Assembly: GCA_018292915.2 (NCBI GenBank)
Contig: JACVVK020000385.1
Span: 124,001-188,000, forward strand
Source of the DNA: Batillaria attramentaria
Lineage: Eukaryota > Mollusca > Gastropoda > Batillariidae
Length of the DNA stretch: 64,000 bases
Direction of reading: 5' to 3'
The notes below the pieces were generated by a model. It was not told the origin of the DNA and did not search any database. It saw only the letters and a program-made list of their open reading frames with translations. Shown here piece after piece: positions 39,440 to 51,007 of this stretch; within the stretch, counting starts at the first letter, position 1, and every line of letters begins with the position of its first letter. The translations under genes and the position numbers were made by a program.

Positions 39440-39728
39440 AGAAAACCTGAAACGTACGCTTTCAGCCAGCAGTGTACCCAACACCGTGATCAGATCTGCG
39501 ATAGCTGCTTCTGGCCGTTGCTAAAATAATGCTTGCAGAGGGCCTCGTTCGTGAGGTAGCTGTGGCGGCTCGTCTCGAAGTGGAAACTGTTGCTAAGAGT
39601 TCACATGCGGTGTCGCTTCCTGTCCTCGTATTCGGCAGTTTCTGACCGTAACACCTACGCTTTATGTATGTGTTGATTTCTCTCTAGGTCAGTTTCCTGC
39701 ACATATAAATACATTTTTTTTTAATGAT

Positions 39729-39794
39729 GCCTATTGTTGTAGTACGTTTCATGGTGTTTCTATGTTTCCATAGAAACAACAATAGGACGGGCTG
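39729..39794. mobile_element. Short palindrome, copy 2
   Basis: CCTATTGTTG (39730) pairs with CAACAATAGG (39777) and GTTTCTATG (39756) with CATAGAAAC (39769). GGACGGGCTGA follows, the complement of the GCCCGTCC flank of the 30815 copy. A small palindromic repeat family is likely. Confidence 0.55.
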
Positions 39795-39820
39795 ATTTTT
39801 TGTAAAATATTTATGATTTT

Positions 39821-39960
<140 letters not shown>

Positions 39961-41654
39961 ACACACGCATACCAACTGACAATATTGATTACCAAGCGCA
40001 AGGGATGTTCTTCAATTCCTTTTCGGCAACTTTTGTTGACAGTATGCGGCGTTTTTAGGTTCACTTCTCAGACAGGGAAATTGCCATGATTGATGTAAGG
40101 GCTGGCATTTTATATCCTCCCCCCCCCCCCCCCCCCATCTCCATACTCCATGCACATCTAACAAGAATTGATTTAAAAAATGAAAATAAAAAGCGCAAAA
40201 ACTTCTACTCTAGCCGCGGGAAAGTTGACAGAGGAGATAGGATAATGTATCGTTTGACAAAAAAGTTTTGAACGCAGTATTCAGGATTTTCATGACGAAG
40301 TGATCAAGGTATCATACTAGTTTGTTTAAGGTGTATGTCACTACTGATTTAGAACAATGATTTTGTTGTCCATCGGTAATTGTGTTGGGTTCATTAACTC
40401 TTTCTGCCCGAGCTACGACTCTAGTCAGTTGTTACAAGATTTTAGTCCCCACTGTCGCGCTACCACGAGAGTTGTAACAGTCGGCAGTGTGCGAAATCTT
40501 CGTTCTGTTCCACAGTTGCTGGCCGTTACCAGGTTTTCTTGGAGTGATCTCCCTTAGAAACGGTTTGTTTTCGTCGGTTACCATTTTTTTCATGCGGATT
40601 ATGCGGTCAAAAAAATGGCCAAAAGAACTGAAGCGGGTTCGTGTCACCGCGGTGGCCCCATTCAGCTAGCGCCAGACATGTAATGGTAGCGTCAGAGAAG
40701 CGGGAAGCGTTAAGCTTGCTAGAATAATCAACCAGTTGATTGTGAGCAGGTCAGTAGAAGAAGAAGAAAAGCACACTCAGTCAAACATTCTTGCGGAAGG
40801 CTACGTCATCTCTCTCTCTCCCTCTCCCCCCCCGATACCCCCACATACACACTCACACACACACACACACACACATACCAATATGCACTACCACCACCAC
40901 CACCACCACCACCACCCAACAACAAGAAGTTAGTTATGTAGGGCTTAACTGACGCCGCGCACTGCACTTGAGCGACAAACAACAACAACAAAGACAAAAC
41001 AATTACTAGTGTTAAATTGTAACAACTTAGACTGCTATCTCAGTGCGACCATGCCAAGCGAGAGGTCGGGGATTTGGGGAATCGGGTATTATTATTATTA
41101 TTATTATTATTCCTTGATCTTGTCTGATCTTGTCACACAACACACACATCACTATGCCTCGTGAAATCCGACTCTCTAAATCTATGGTTTACACGTCTAA
41201 TGGCCGACCTGTCTGGGAACTCTATACGGGAAATATAACATAATGTTTCCCTGGATAAAAATACTTCCGCATTTGTGGGGCACAGCGCCGCCCCCACTGA
41301 GGCAAACAACGATTGGCGCCATTTGGCCAGTCAGCCAATTCTGCACCAGAAATTTGTCACCAGAAATTGGTCGTGGAGGTGACAGAGGAGCAATCTACAG
41401 TGCAACCTCTCTAGGGTGACCGACCGAAAAAAAAAAAACCACACACACAAAGAAAGGAAAAAGAGAAAGGAGAAGAAAAAAAAAAAAAAGAATAAAGAAG
41501 AAACGAAAGAAATGGAAGGAAAAAGGAGAAATGAAAAAAATAAAGAAAATTTATTTGATAAACACCACACAGAAGGTGTCTTGTGAATACTTCGATATCA
41601 ATGTGTACCTCGGCTCCAGATCATGGACATTTGGTTAGGCAGGGAGAGCGAGCT

Positions 41655-41720
41655 AGCGTCACGAGACGAGACGAGACGAGACGAGAGGAGACGAGACAAG
41701 ACGAAATGAAACGAGAGGAA
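41655..41720 (+). repeat. (GAGAC)n pentanucleotide
   Basis: Four perfect units and several degenerate ones in a purine-rich run. Confidence 0.9.
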
Positions 41721-41901
41721 ACGAAACGAAACCAAATGAAACAGAACAACAGCAACAACAAACAAAAAAAAAACAACAACAAAAAGGTCCTGTAAATATG
41801 TCATGGACAACGTAGTTTATACTGGACGCATTTGGGGAAAGTCCGTTTTCTGTATCATTTTTGTTATTACTTCTTTCTCTCTTATCGTTCCTGAGATCAG
41901 G

Positions 41902-42069
41902 GGGAAGCCGAGACAGCCGAATGGTAGAGCGTTGGACTCTCAATGCTCGGGTCGTAAGTTCAAATCTCGGCTGGGGCCAAATATTTGTGCTGGCCCTTTT
42001 TTCTCGTTGTCCCGTCTTTGATATCACCCTTACGTGGTGGAAAAGGACGGTAAAACTCCTAAACACCAA
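41902..42069 (+). mobile_element. SINE family A with 12-bp target duplication
   Basis: The flanks are CCTGAGATCAGG at about 41890-41901 and 42070-42081. The head is slightly diverged (AAGCCGAGACAGCCGAATGG). The tail lacks the usual (ACCC)n expansion. Confidence 0.93.
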
Positions 42070-42592
42070 CCTGAGATCAGGATTAACTTGCTAAGCATAC
42101 GTACGTTACTGGAACCGTCCTAGTAAGGTGTCCGCAGAGCAGTCGAAAGACCAGAAACAGACACAGAAGTTTGCAGAGGAAGAATGCAGCGTCGGCGACA
42201 GAAGGAGATGAAGAGGTTTTAGCAAGACCGGATAATAGGATCGGATGTTGACACAGATGTGTGTGTGTGTGTCGACGTTCGTAACAACAGTCATTTGTTG
42301 GTTTAAACAAGTTTATTGCAATATGGTTTGTTCAAAGTAAATAAACAATTTCTGAGCATGAACAAGCTATGCTTATAATAATGCTCAGGGGTCAACAAAC
42401 AAGTGCATGTCAACGGTATTGCAATGGCGGTAATTATAGTAAATTAGAGCTGAGAGAGAGAGAGAGAAGAGGGGGGGGGGGGTGTCTAAGTGTACCTAAA
42501 AAAAAAAAAACCCACAAAAAAACAGTCATTTGTTGGATGGCAGAGAAAAACAGAAGACGCCTAGATTTTCCATTCCGATGCATCTGGGTTTA

Positions 42593-42861
42593 TAAAAGTG
42601 TATGAAATGGAGAAAAACGATAAAACGATACAAAAAAATAAATCTTCAGAACCGATGAATCAGCTCACTTTTAGTAAACTTTGTGCAGAAAGTACGGCTC
42701 AAATTTTTGGGCTCTCGGCGGGTCTTTCATCACGGGAAATCCTGAGCAAATTTGGGCAGTCCTTTCTGTACAGTAAGTTTAGTAAAAGTAAGTTGATTCA
42801 TCGGTTCCTAAGAGTTTATATTTTATCGTGCATGTGGATTTCTCCATTTCATAAACTTTTA
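42593..42861. mobile_element. MITE-like palindromic element
   Basis: Arms of about 110 bp face each other. Outer AAAAGTGTATGAAATGGAGA pairs with the inverted AAAAGTTTATGAAATGGAGA; inner GAACCGATGAATCAGCTCAC pairs with inverted GAACCGATGAATCAACTTAC. No frame is open. It is probably a non-autonomous DNA transposon. Confidence 0.8.
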
Positions 42862-43424
42862 TGTGGATATGGGGTGCCAGCAAGGTTTTCTTTAAAAAAA
42901 ATCTAGTTCATTAGATAATTGCTGGATGTTTTCGGCGACTGTGGTGACAAATACCAGCTCTCGCGGTCATAAACCGATTCATTATCGAAATGTCCCATTA
43001 CTTTCGTACCAAGGCGGACATATGTCCTATCAGAGCTATTTTAAATGAGCACATTTTTAATATTAAGAAGTAATTTAGGTGATACTACCTTGATAGAAAC
43101 TTTAAGTGTGTTAATACTAGTCTACGTGTTTTTCATTTTATGTTGCATGCATTGGGTGCTTGTTCGTTTTGTGTCCACGAAGATCAAATGTCTCATTTGG
43201 GATAGTAAAGATGTATTTGAATTTGAATAATTTCTGCGCCACAGTGGAAATTGTTTAGGACAAATGCCCTAGCTGACCTTAAAACTGTAGGACATTTGTC
43301 CTGTACTAGTTCCCACGGATACGAAGCCAAGAAATGCACTCTTATTTTGATGAGTTTGGAAGGGAAAGAATGAGGACATCTTGCTATTCACCCGTAAAAG
43401 CCCATGCAAAAATCAGAATTTCAC

Positions 43425-43515
43425 TTGATGATGATGATGATGATTGGCCATTTGTATAGCGCTACAATAAAACTTCAATGCAGTAAGCATGCTCACGGCG
43501 CCTTTGGAGTGGGGA

Positions 43516-43566
<51 letters not shown>

Positions 43567-43720
43567 GACAGAGAGAATTAGAACTGAGAGAAAAGATGCG
43601 TCTTGAGGTTTCGCTTGAAGGTCATGACTGACGCAGAACCTGACTTGAGGTGAGCTGGCAAGTTGTTCCAGAGGCAAGGAGCTGCACTCTTGAAAGCCCG
43701 AAATCTTCTTGAAATCTTCA
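43425..43720 (+). mobile_element. Repeat family D copy with (GA)n(GACA)n
   Basis: It starts at GATGATGATTGGCCATTTGT with ATAGCGCTACAAT and continues through a (GA)n/(GACA)n tract into the GTTGTTCCAGAGGC part. The same kind of start (TTATATAGCGC) appears at 63935 and TTTATACAGCGCC at 29683. Confidence 0.5.
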
Positions 43721-44372
43721 GATTACTAGATGCCACTTCAAGCCACTATTCCGCAATCCGCAGCGGCCTCGGGCCCAGCGAAGAAGGCCCAGGACTTGTG
43801 TAATAGTGGCTTGAAGTGGCTCCTGCTGGTGTGCAGTGGCTTGTTTTTTTTTTTTTTTTTAACCAGTCTTATCATATATGTGGTCGGTTTCGGGCTCTTT
43901 AAGTCGGCTACGTGCTGACAGGTATGGTACTACACACTTGTTTTGGTAGACGTTTGAGGTTTGCAAAGAAAGGAGGAGATTACCCAAACACTTTTTTTTT
44001 TTTTTTTTTTAAAGAAGATATCTATGTAATTCATTTGCGAATCAGTTTGGTTAACTTTGACTTTGGCAGTACCTGCCAGAGAAGTTGACTCACTTCTCTT
44101 TGTCTCTGTTTGTCCATCTGTCACTCTCTCTCCGGCTCTTTTCTTTTTTTTTAATTGTATTTATTTTTAGTCTTCGTCGTAATAGGTTGGCATGGTTTGC
44201 AACCTCCTTGTTGCTCGGCTTCGTATTTCTTATTTTCTTTTTCTAATAACCTTCTTGTTTTGTAGGTTTCATCTCATACGTATCTATCATGTTTGATTCC
44301 GCCCATGGGCATGGTGTTGGGCTGTGAAACTGTTTTCAAAGGTATCAAATAAAATAAACTGAATCGAGTTCT

Positions 44373-44375
<3 letters not shown>

Positions 44376-44415
<40 letters not shown>
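44376..44415 (+). repeat. (TC)n microsatellite
   Basis: About 20 TC units after an AATAAAATAAACTGAATCG tract that resembles a retroelement 3' end. Confidence 0.95.
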
Positions 44416-44416
<1 letters not shown>

Positions 44417-44769
44417 ACGTCTCTTTTTCCCTAGTGGCTTGTGAAACTGTTTCAGCCTACACTGCCTTTTTTACCCTGTTGTTGGGGTTGAAATCCCTTA
44501 GCTGCCTACCCCCTTCCCTCCCCTCCGCCTTCCTTTTCATCATAGCTATTGTTGTTTCGTGTTCTTCTTGTATTCTTTCTAGCAGTTAGGCAGACATAGT
44601 GTAGACTGACATTTAAGACAGACAATAACTGCCTAACAGTTTTATCGTGTAATAAACTCAAGTTTTCATCGTCGTCGTCGCAGGGAAATCAGCGTTAGAA
44701 CATTTCCACCGCATTTCCAAACCCCACTGACGACGTAGAACAGGCGATCTGCTGGACCAGTGGCACAGC

Positions 44770-44821
44770 ATCCCCGTACCAGGGGCCGACGCTACACTAG
44801 TCGGCCCCTGGTACGGGGGAT
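44770..44821. repeat. Strong GC-rich hairpin
   Basis: ATCCCCGTACCAGGGGCCGAC (44770-44790) and its complement (44800-44821) pair over 21 bp with one bulged base and a 9-nt loop. No gene abuts it. Confidence 0.85.
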
Positions 44822-45144
44822 GAGTCGGTTATGGCTTTGCGAAAATGGAGTTCCTGTGAGATTTCGTCCCTCCGTGACAAAGTGCTGATGCAATTCATTA
44901 CGCACGTTCCGAAAATTGCGGGTTGTTTTCAAGCCTCAAGGGCAGAAAGGTGTGTGACTAATCCGATGTGGTAATAATCATCACGGCCATCCGACAAAGA
45001 CGTCTGCCGGAGTGGAGGATGTAGGGATAGCGGTCTCGGGGGAGGGGGGGGGGGAGGGAGGGCGTAGGGCGGGAGGTACTCAGTTTGTGCGTCTGTGTCT
45101 ATTCATCTAGCTGTCTGTCTGACTTTCTTTTACTCTTTACGCTC

Positions 45145-45145
<1 letters not shown>

Positions 45146-45205
<60 letters not shown>
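45146..45205 (+). repeat. (GT)n microsatellite
   Basis: About 29 GT units. A GACAATGACAATCATGACAA segment with CTTTATTTATCAACGGTAAA follows at 45292, similar to 33297, probably a reverse-oriented LINE 3' end. Confidence 0.95.
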
Positions 45206-45357
45206 CGTTCACCCGATTTTGTTTCCCAAGTAACCTTTAGAACTTCAAGTTGCACACGCGCATACCAGAGCGACAGCCAGAGAGAGAGAGAGACAATGAC
45301 AATCATGACAATGACCCTTTATTTATCAACGGTAAAGCTATTGGCACAATTACCATT

Positions 45358-45388
<31 letters not shown>

Positions 45389-46286
45389 AATGAAATGAAA
45401 TGCCGGAAATGAAACTTTGTCAACGGTAAAAAAACATTGAAGAGAGAGAGAGAGTTCCGATTACGTAATGTGATGTCTCAGCGGAGACTTAAAAATCAGT
45501 TCATCGTTTGCCTCAATCCGGCCCACAGCTGTGCTCACGGCTCAAAGCCACAATTACCAAATCGTCGATCTGACGTAATGTATCAGAAGTTTAGCGATGA
45601 GAAGAACTGTGTCCCCATTCAGCCATTCGAATGAAGGCTGTTTGAAGCCACGGGGACCATGGCGGGGTCCCTGTGTAATTAGATTTTGTTTAGGGCCAGC
45701 TTTGAACCCCACCCGGCCTCACTGATTGAAAGGACATTAAGGAGGATAACTCTTGACTTAAAAAAAAACAACCCAAACTGCATCAACGTACTGACAGCCT
45801 ACCTACTGCATGACAGTACACGGTGTACTGATGTGCTTTAGCAAAATACACGCACTGGCCACCACTGCGCCGCCTGTGTGCACAATGCAGACGACAGTTT
45901 CTCAAAGCCGTCCGTGAAAATACGAGAAGTAAGCGGGCAGTACTACTGGTAGTGCGACACACTGTCTGGTGACAACACAGTGCGTGAATCGGCACGTGCA
46001 GAACTCACTCACCCGGCCAGGGCGCCGGGGTGTGTGACCTACCAGAACATACCAATACCAGAAAGGGGTGTATTTTCTCAGCTTCATTGTTACACCTATC
46101 CTGATCAACCTAAACTCAATGAAACCCTGCCAAGTTATAATTCCCTCCATTAATAGTTGAAATCTTTCACTGTTTTCGATTGTTCCGCGCTGCTGACTCA
46201 GTTCCAAAACTACTGATATCAGTAATTTTCCATTGAACAACCCTCCCACCCCTGCGCTTAGTTTTGTAGCGGTGAACGAACCGCAG

Positions 46287-46294
46287 TATAAAAG
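46287..46294 (+). promoter_or_regulatory. TATA box upstream of the 46-60 kb locus
   Basis: CAGTATAAAAGGGACCGTGC is a strong TATA box with CG-containing DNA around it. A start near 46318 would give a short first exon ending at TTTAGCTG|gtatgt (donor at 46336). This is the only good TATA upstream of the exon-like blocks that follow on this strand. Confidence 0.5.
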
Positions 46295-46631
46295 GGACCG
46301 TGCGACATGAACTCGCTGAACTGGAGGTTTAGCTGGTATGTTGTGTTCACTCTTTTGCGTGCTGATTTTTTTTTTTTTTTTTTGACTGACTAACTAGCAG
46401 CAACCCAAATTAGGCCCAATTGCGATTAATAGACTAGTGCATGGTGTTGTCTGGGCAGGGATCTGGTTGTATCGGGTATTTATTTACTTTTTCCGATGAT
46501 CAAATACGAATATTTTGATCTCGATACCGGGACAACAGCTCACCGCCGGGCCATGTCGCTGGGTCCGGCCGCCATTGTCAGAGGCAAAACTGAGAGGCCC
46601 GAAATCATGGCGACGTTCAGACTCACACAGC

Positions 46632-46665
<34 letters not shown>

Positions 46666-47074
46666 GTCTGTCTCTCTCTTACATACACGATCATGCTCGG
46701 CAGAGGAAACACTCCGGGGAAATTAAGGGGGGGTGAGGGGGTAGCTGTATAGTGCAAAAGACATACAGCACCGTTTTTCCTAGTCATTTAGCTGGAGAAT
46801 ACCACCCATAGTCTTCATGCAGGTGGCTGGCAAGCATCACTGCTTTTGAAATCAGTACAGCTGAAACTGAATAGGTTAGGCATCACTGACATTATTAAGA
46901 GTGCAGTGCGCATGGATTTCTCATGGAGTCCTTCTGCGCTTTAGACACGGCATTGGATGAATCATCATTATATGATGATGCAGACTCTGCATTATTGATT
47001 GGGTCCGGCTGCACTTTTAGCTGCACTCTCTACAAAAAAAATAGTTCAGCTCCTCCCTCATCATTGGGGAGCCA

Positions 47075-47210
47075 GGGTAGCTGAATAGATCAGTGTTGGA
47101 CTTTCAACACTCAGGGTGTGAGCTCGAATCACAACTGGGGCCAAATATTGCCCTGTCCTTGATAACATCCATATATGGTGGAAAAGGACATTAAACGCCT
47201 ATCCACCCAT
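47075..47210 (+). mobile_element. SINE family A, diverged and internally deleted
   Basis: It carries GGGGAGCCAGGGTAGCTGAA, a box B-like GTGTGAGCTCGAATCACAAC, and GGTGGAAAAGGACATTAAAC. The body between the head and GTCCTTGATAACATCC is shortened. It lies in the T-rich 46-60 kb locus, in the same direction as the proposed transcription. Confidence 0.87.
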
Positions 47211-47459
47211 CCTCATTACGAATTAATCATGTGCATTACACCAAATCAATGAGCTGCGTAATGCTCGATATTCATCACCCCAATCACAGGCTACATATAT
47301 TTTGCCTCTTACCTTTATGGCATTGGCCCAAAGAATGACAGATCTATATTTTTGCACTTGTCTTAATGATGATGTGCTTGTCGTTCACTTGTAAACAGCG
47401 CGCATCACTCTCTGAGCTTGGAGAAGGTGATTAATTGTACACCATGTTGGTAAGTAAAT

Positions 47460-47532
47460 ACTGTACCGTACCGTACCATACCGTACCGTACCATACCGTA
47501 CCGTACCGTACCGTACCGCACCATACCACACC
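47460..47532 (+). repeat. (CCGTA)n pentanucleotide
   Basis: About 13 CCGTA/CCATA units within the 46-60 kb locus. Confidence 0.96.
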
Positions 47533-47893
47533 AGAAGTGATCAGGAATGCGAGATCATTCGAGTGTCCTTTGAGCAAGTTCAACATGTAGGTCATACATG
47601 TAGTCTTGACCCATATGCAAAGAAGGGAATGGCACGTCACTGGGTCTTGATGTCTAATTCATTAAACTGTCAATGAGATTTCTAACTTGAAAAGTTTGTT
47701 AGACAAACACCAATGTTATGTATCAAAGTAGCACTTTGCTATGTTGGCAATGTGTTTCTGTGATGGGTACTCAGGTAGCAAACATGATTGTAATCTGGAT
47801 GCTATTTTGTTTCAGAGGCAGTTGGAGCAGTGCTGGTCAACATGTATTCATGTACCATATTCTTACACAGCAAGCTTGTTTTGTTTTGTTGCA

Positions 47894-48010
47894 GGGTGAA
47901 ACTTTGCAGTCTGTCAGGGACCGCCCGGCACGAGCAATCTGAGGACGTGGCCCTCGTGTGCCCGCTATTAGGAGAGCTCTTCTTAAGCCAGTAGTACCAT
48001 GACTAAACGC
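47894..48010 (+). other. Exon-like block after a strong acceptor
   Basis: Acceptor tttgttttgttgcag precedes GGTGAAACTTTGCAGTCTGT and a CG-rich stretch that differs from the T-rich flanks. No donor is clear and no long frame stands out. It is possibly an exon of the locus that continues to 60.5 kb. Confidence 0.35.
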
Positions 48011-48953
48011 CTCTGTCATGGGGCCTCTGTGCCTTGGCTCTTACGGGAGGGAGACTTTGAGCGCCACCCATAGTCCATTCTCTATCGGGCTGTAGGTGGA
48101 TCCCATGCTAACTCCTCCAGTCTCCACCTTCCTGCGCGTAATCTAAACACATTTTTGGAATGGTAGTGAGATACACAAACTGATCAGTTATTACAGAAAT
48201 GTCTGTCAAGTATGCGAATAACAGCATATGTGACTTTTGGGATATGCTGTTTTCCTCATGCTGCATTACTGCATGACTAAATTGTAGGCTAAAACTCTTC
48301 AGGCTGGTAGGGACTAGCTTAAAACTAGCAGGCGTTGTAAGAGAAAGCGCCCAGGTGGCCATCAACCTCATGCTGGTGTGCATGGGACAGACTGTGCTGT
48401 GCCTTGTTTTTGGCTTTAGTGCAGGCACTTATGTAAAATTGGTAATCTGCTTTATGTGGTTTTGTTACATTTTACTAGGAAATGTAACAATACTACATGA
48501 ACAGTTTTGTTAAAGTTGAAATTGAGGTCGTTGGAGTGGCTGTGGGACAGCCATAGTATTTTGGTCCTTGTTTCATGACATGTATTTGGCTTGTAAACAG
48601 TCTGTCGGGTTGGATGGTTCACCTGCTGTGTTGTGAATTAGGTTGTCCCCCCTAAACTTAAGTGCATTGCATGTTCTCTGGGCGACATCAGTGCACATTG
48701 TTCCATGTTTAGCTGGGAAATGTGGTGCACAAATAGCAGCATACTTGGCAGAAAGTCCGCAAGGTTAGGTAGGGTACAGCAAGAAAGAAGATGGACCTCT
48801 GGGGGCCCCTGCCAAGCCCAGTTTGGGATGCAGTGGTGGATGGTAAATATTAATTCCTTTCTTGGCAAATGATTAAAAACTTTTGTGAAGTTCCATTATT
48901 TGCAGTTTTTTTTCAGCTCTGTCTGCATCTTGCTGCTTTAATTGTTTCTGTAG

Positions 48954-49042
48954 GACGTGGGACTGCCACCTGGACTGAGGGATGGACTGCGTGACGTGGA
49001 CATGTCAGCACAAGAATGTAGAGGAGAGGAGACATCTGAGGG
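48954..49042 (+). other. Repeated exon-like block 1
   Basis: The acceptor is tttctgtag and the donor is GAGG|gtgagtg. It begins GACGTGGGACTGCCACCTGG and ends ACATCTGAGG. This is the first of five related blocks that share both splice-like boundaries. Confidence 0.6.
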
Positions 49043-49411
49043 GTGAGTGTGTAACCGTGATTTCCTTTCCTCTTACACATAGTATTGTGTTTGTCACAAT
49101 CTTTTCATCGACCAATATGTTCTGACACTCCCTGTGCTTATTTTGTACTGACAAGGTAAAAGTTTTGTTGTTTGTTTGTTTTGTTTTGTTTTGTTTTGTT
49201 TTCTCAAAAAGGAACTGTTTGTATTTGGACAATAATTTCAGTGTACTTTGCATGACAAAAGCAACTGCTACGTACATGAACTCCCAATATTTTTCATGTA
49301 AGAGAGCAGCTGTGACTGACTGGTTTAAGGTCCATTGGGAAATATTAAAGACTGTCATAACTATTCAGTGTTCTCAGTTCTGACTGTATCTTGCTGCTTT
49401 TTTTTCCCAAG

Positions 49412-49498
49412 ATGTGGGACTGCAGCCTGGACGACCACTGGACTGAGGGTTGGACCACTAGAGGGATGATGAAAATGGAAAGAGACAACCTCTGAGGG
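49412..49498 (+). other. Repeated exon-like block 2
   Basis: The acceptor is ttttcccaag and the donor is GAGG|gtgagt. It contains ATGTGGGACTGCAGCCTGGA and CTGAGGGTTGGACCACTAGA. One frame reads MWDCSLDDHWTEGWTTRG and stops at the CTCTGAGG end. Confidence 0.62.
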
Positions 49499-49814
49499 GT
49501 GAGTACATGACTGCAATTTCCTTTTCTCAATGACTGTGCTGTTTGAACGCTCCCAGTGCTTTTGGTGTTCACAGTTTTGTTTGTCTTTATTTGTTTTAAC
49601 AGTGAACTACTTTTGTTAATTGTAGGATATTACAGTTCCGTTCAGGGTCCATATACTAGTTGTGACTGCATGTTCTAATGAAAATGCTAGGTGCTCCCAC
49701 TTTCTTTGAAAGTAACCTTGACTATTTAGTTCAAGGTCCACAGAAAGCATTGATAGTTGTAAAATCTAAATGTGTTCTAAAATGTTACAGCATTTTGCTG
49801 CTTTGTTTCTGTAG

Positions 49815-49907
49815 GATGTGGGACTGCAGCCTTGGCGACCATTGGACTGAGGGATGGATGCTGGAGGGACAGATGCCACAAAAGTGAAAAGAGGGGTCCT
49901 CTGAGGG
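49815..49907 (+). other. Repeated exon-like block 3
   Basis: The acceptor is tttctgtag and the donor is GAGG|gtgagtt. It is very close to blocks 2, 4 and 5 (GATGTGGGACTGCAGCCTTG, GAGGGATGGATGCTGGAGGG). One frame reads MWDCSLGDHWTEGWMLEG. Confidence 0.63.
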
Positions 49908-50062
49908 GTGAGTTTAATTGTGATTTTCTTTTGTCTTCATGTGGTTAGTGTGTGTTTTTCATAATCAAACTTTTCTCATTGGCCAAGCAGATGATTGTGA
50001 AATCTAAATTGTTTAATCTTGTGTTCAAGGCTTTGATTGCATCATGCTGTTTGTTACTGTAG

Positions 50063-50153
50063 GATGTGGGACTGCGGCCTGGATGACCACAGGACGGAGG
50101 GATGGACCACCAGATGGATGCCACAGAAAAAGAAAAGAGGGGTCCTCTGAGGG
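50063..50153 (+). other. Repeated exon-like block 4
   Basis: The acceptor is gttactgtag and the donor is GAGG|gtgagtg. It contains GATGTGGGACTGCGGCCTGG and GAAAAGAGGGGTCCTCTGAG. The spacing from block 3 is only about 155 bp. Confidence 0.63.
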
Positions 50154-50340
50154 GTGAGTGTAATGATTACCTTTTTTGTGCAAATGATTTAAATTTTGAA
50201 GTAATGCACTTTTGCATCCTTTCAGAACAGTGTGTGTTGACTGTTAAAGTCCATGGAAAGCCTTGAAAGCTGTGCTAAAATTTCAGTGTTTACTCTTGTG
50301 TTTTACTTTCTAACTGCATCTTGCTGCTTCATTTCTGCAG

Positions 50341-50431
50341 GATGTTGGCTGCAGCCTTGGCGACCGCTGGACTGAGGGATGGGCCACTGTGGATGGACAA
50401 CACGACAATGAAAAGAGGAGACCTCTGAGGG
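50341..50431 (+). other. Repeated exon-like block 5
   Basis: The acceptor is atttctgcag and the donor is GAGG|gtgagtg. It begins GATGTTGGCTGCAGCCTTGG. The intron before it also contains the TGCATCTTGCTGCTT seen before blocks 1 and 2, so intron and exon were duplicated together. Confidence 0.63.
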
Positions 50432-50633
50432 GTGAGTGTGTAACTCTGAGTTTCTTTCACTCTTTGCAGGATTTGCTGCTTTTCAGAAATGTCACTTTGT
50501 GGTGAGGTGAGAAATATGCACAAAGTGTGATTTTCTCTATTAAAAGCATTTAGATTTTTTCATGCCAGGCTTTTTTGTAACTTATGCATGATATGGCAAA
50601 TGTATACATATTGCAGTTTTTCCTCTTTTTCAG

Positions 50634-50760
50634 ACCTAATGAAGGACAGCACATGGCCACCGGAGAACGACCTGAGGGACCACTTGAAGGGGCGACTTCA
50701 TCTACAGGACTGGCGAGCAGAGATGGACAGGACATGGGTTACATTAGTTTAGTTATAGCT
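50634..50760 (+). other. Exon-like block, not part of the repeat
   Basis: The acceptor is cctctttttcag, then ACCTAATGAAGGACAGCACA with a purine-rich, CG-containing stretch up to about 50740. No clear donor is seen, and the sequence passes into AGTTATAGCTTAAGG. It could be a terminal or retained-intron exon. Confidence 0.4.
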
Positions 50761-50883
50761 TAAGGTAGTGATAGTTAATAGTTAGTTAGGGGGCCGGCCT
50801 CATTAGTCACGTTAGGTATGTTAGGGTGAAATGTATTTGTTCTACCATCACTGAAGTTGCTTTTCTTTTTGTAAGGATTTCAG

Positions 50884-51007
50884 CAGACCAAGGGCCAGAG
50901 AGATCCCGGAGATGAACCACACCACTGGAGATGGGCTTTCGCCACTGGAGCACCCCTGGAGATGGGCTACTCTGCTAGACTGCACCTTGTCCTGCTGCTG
51001 GACGGGG
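50884..51007 (+). other. Exon-like block with donor GACGGGG|gtgagt
   Basis: The acceptor is aaggatttcag and the donor is GGACGGGG|GTGAGT. CTGGAGATGGGCT occurs twice within it (near 50924 and 50949), an internal short duplication. The function is unknown. Confidence 0.4.

Larger units (their letters stand above)
44430..46280. other. Intergenic DNA upstream of the 46.3 kb TATA box
   Basis: Apart from the hairpin, one (GT)n and GA runs I see no gene. The 45460-46280 part is largely unique. Confidence 0.4.
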
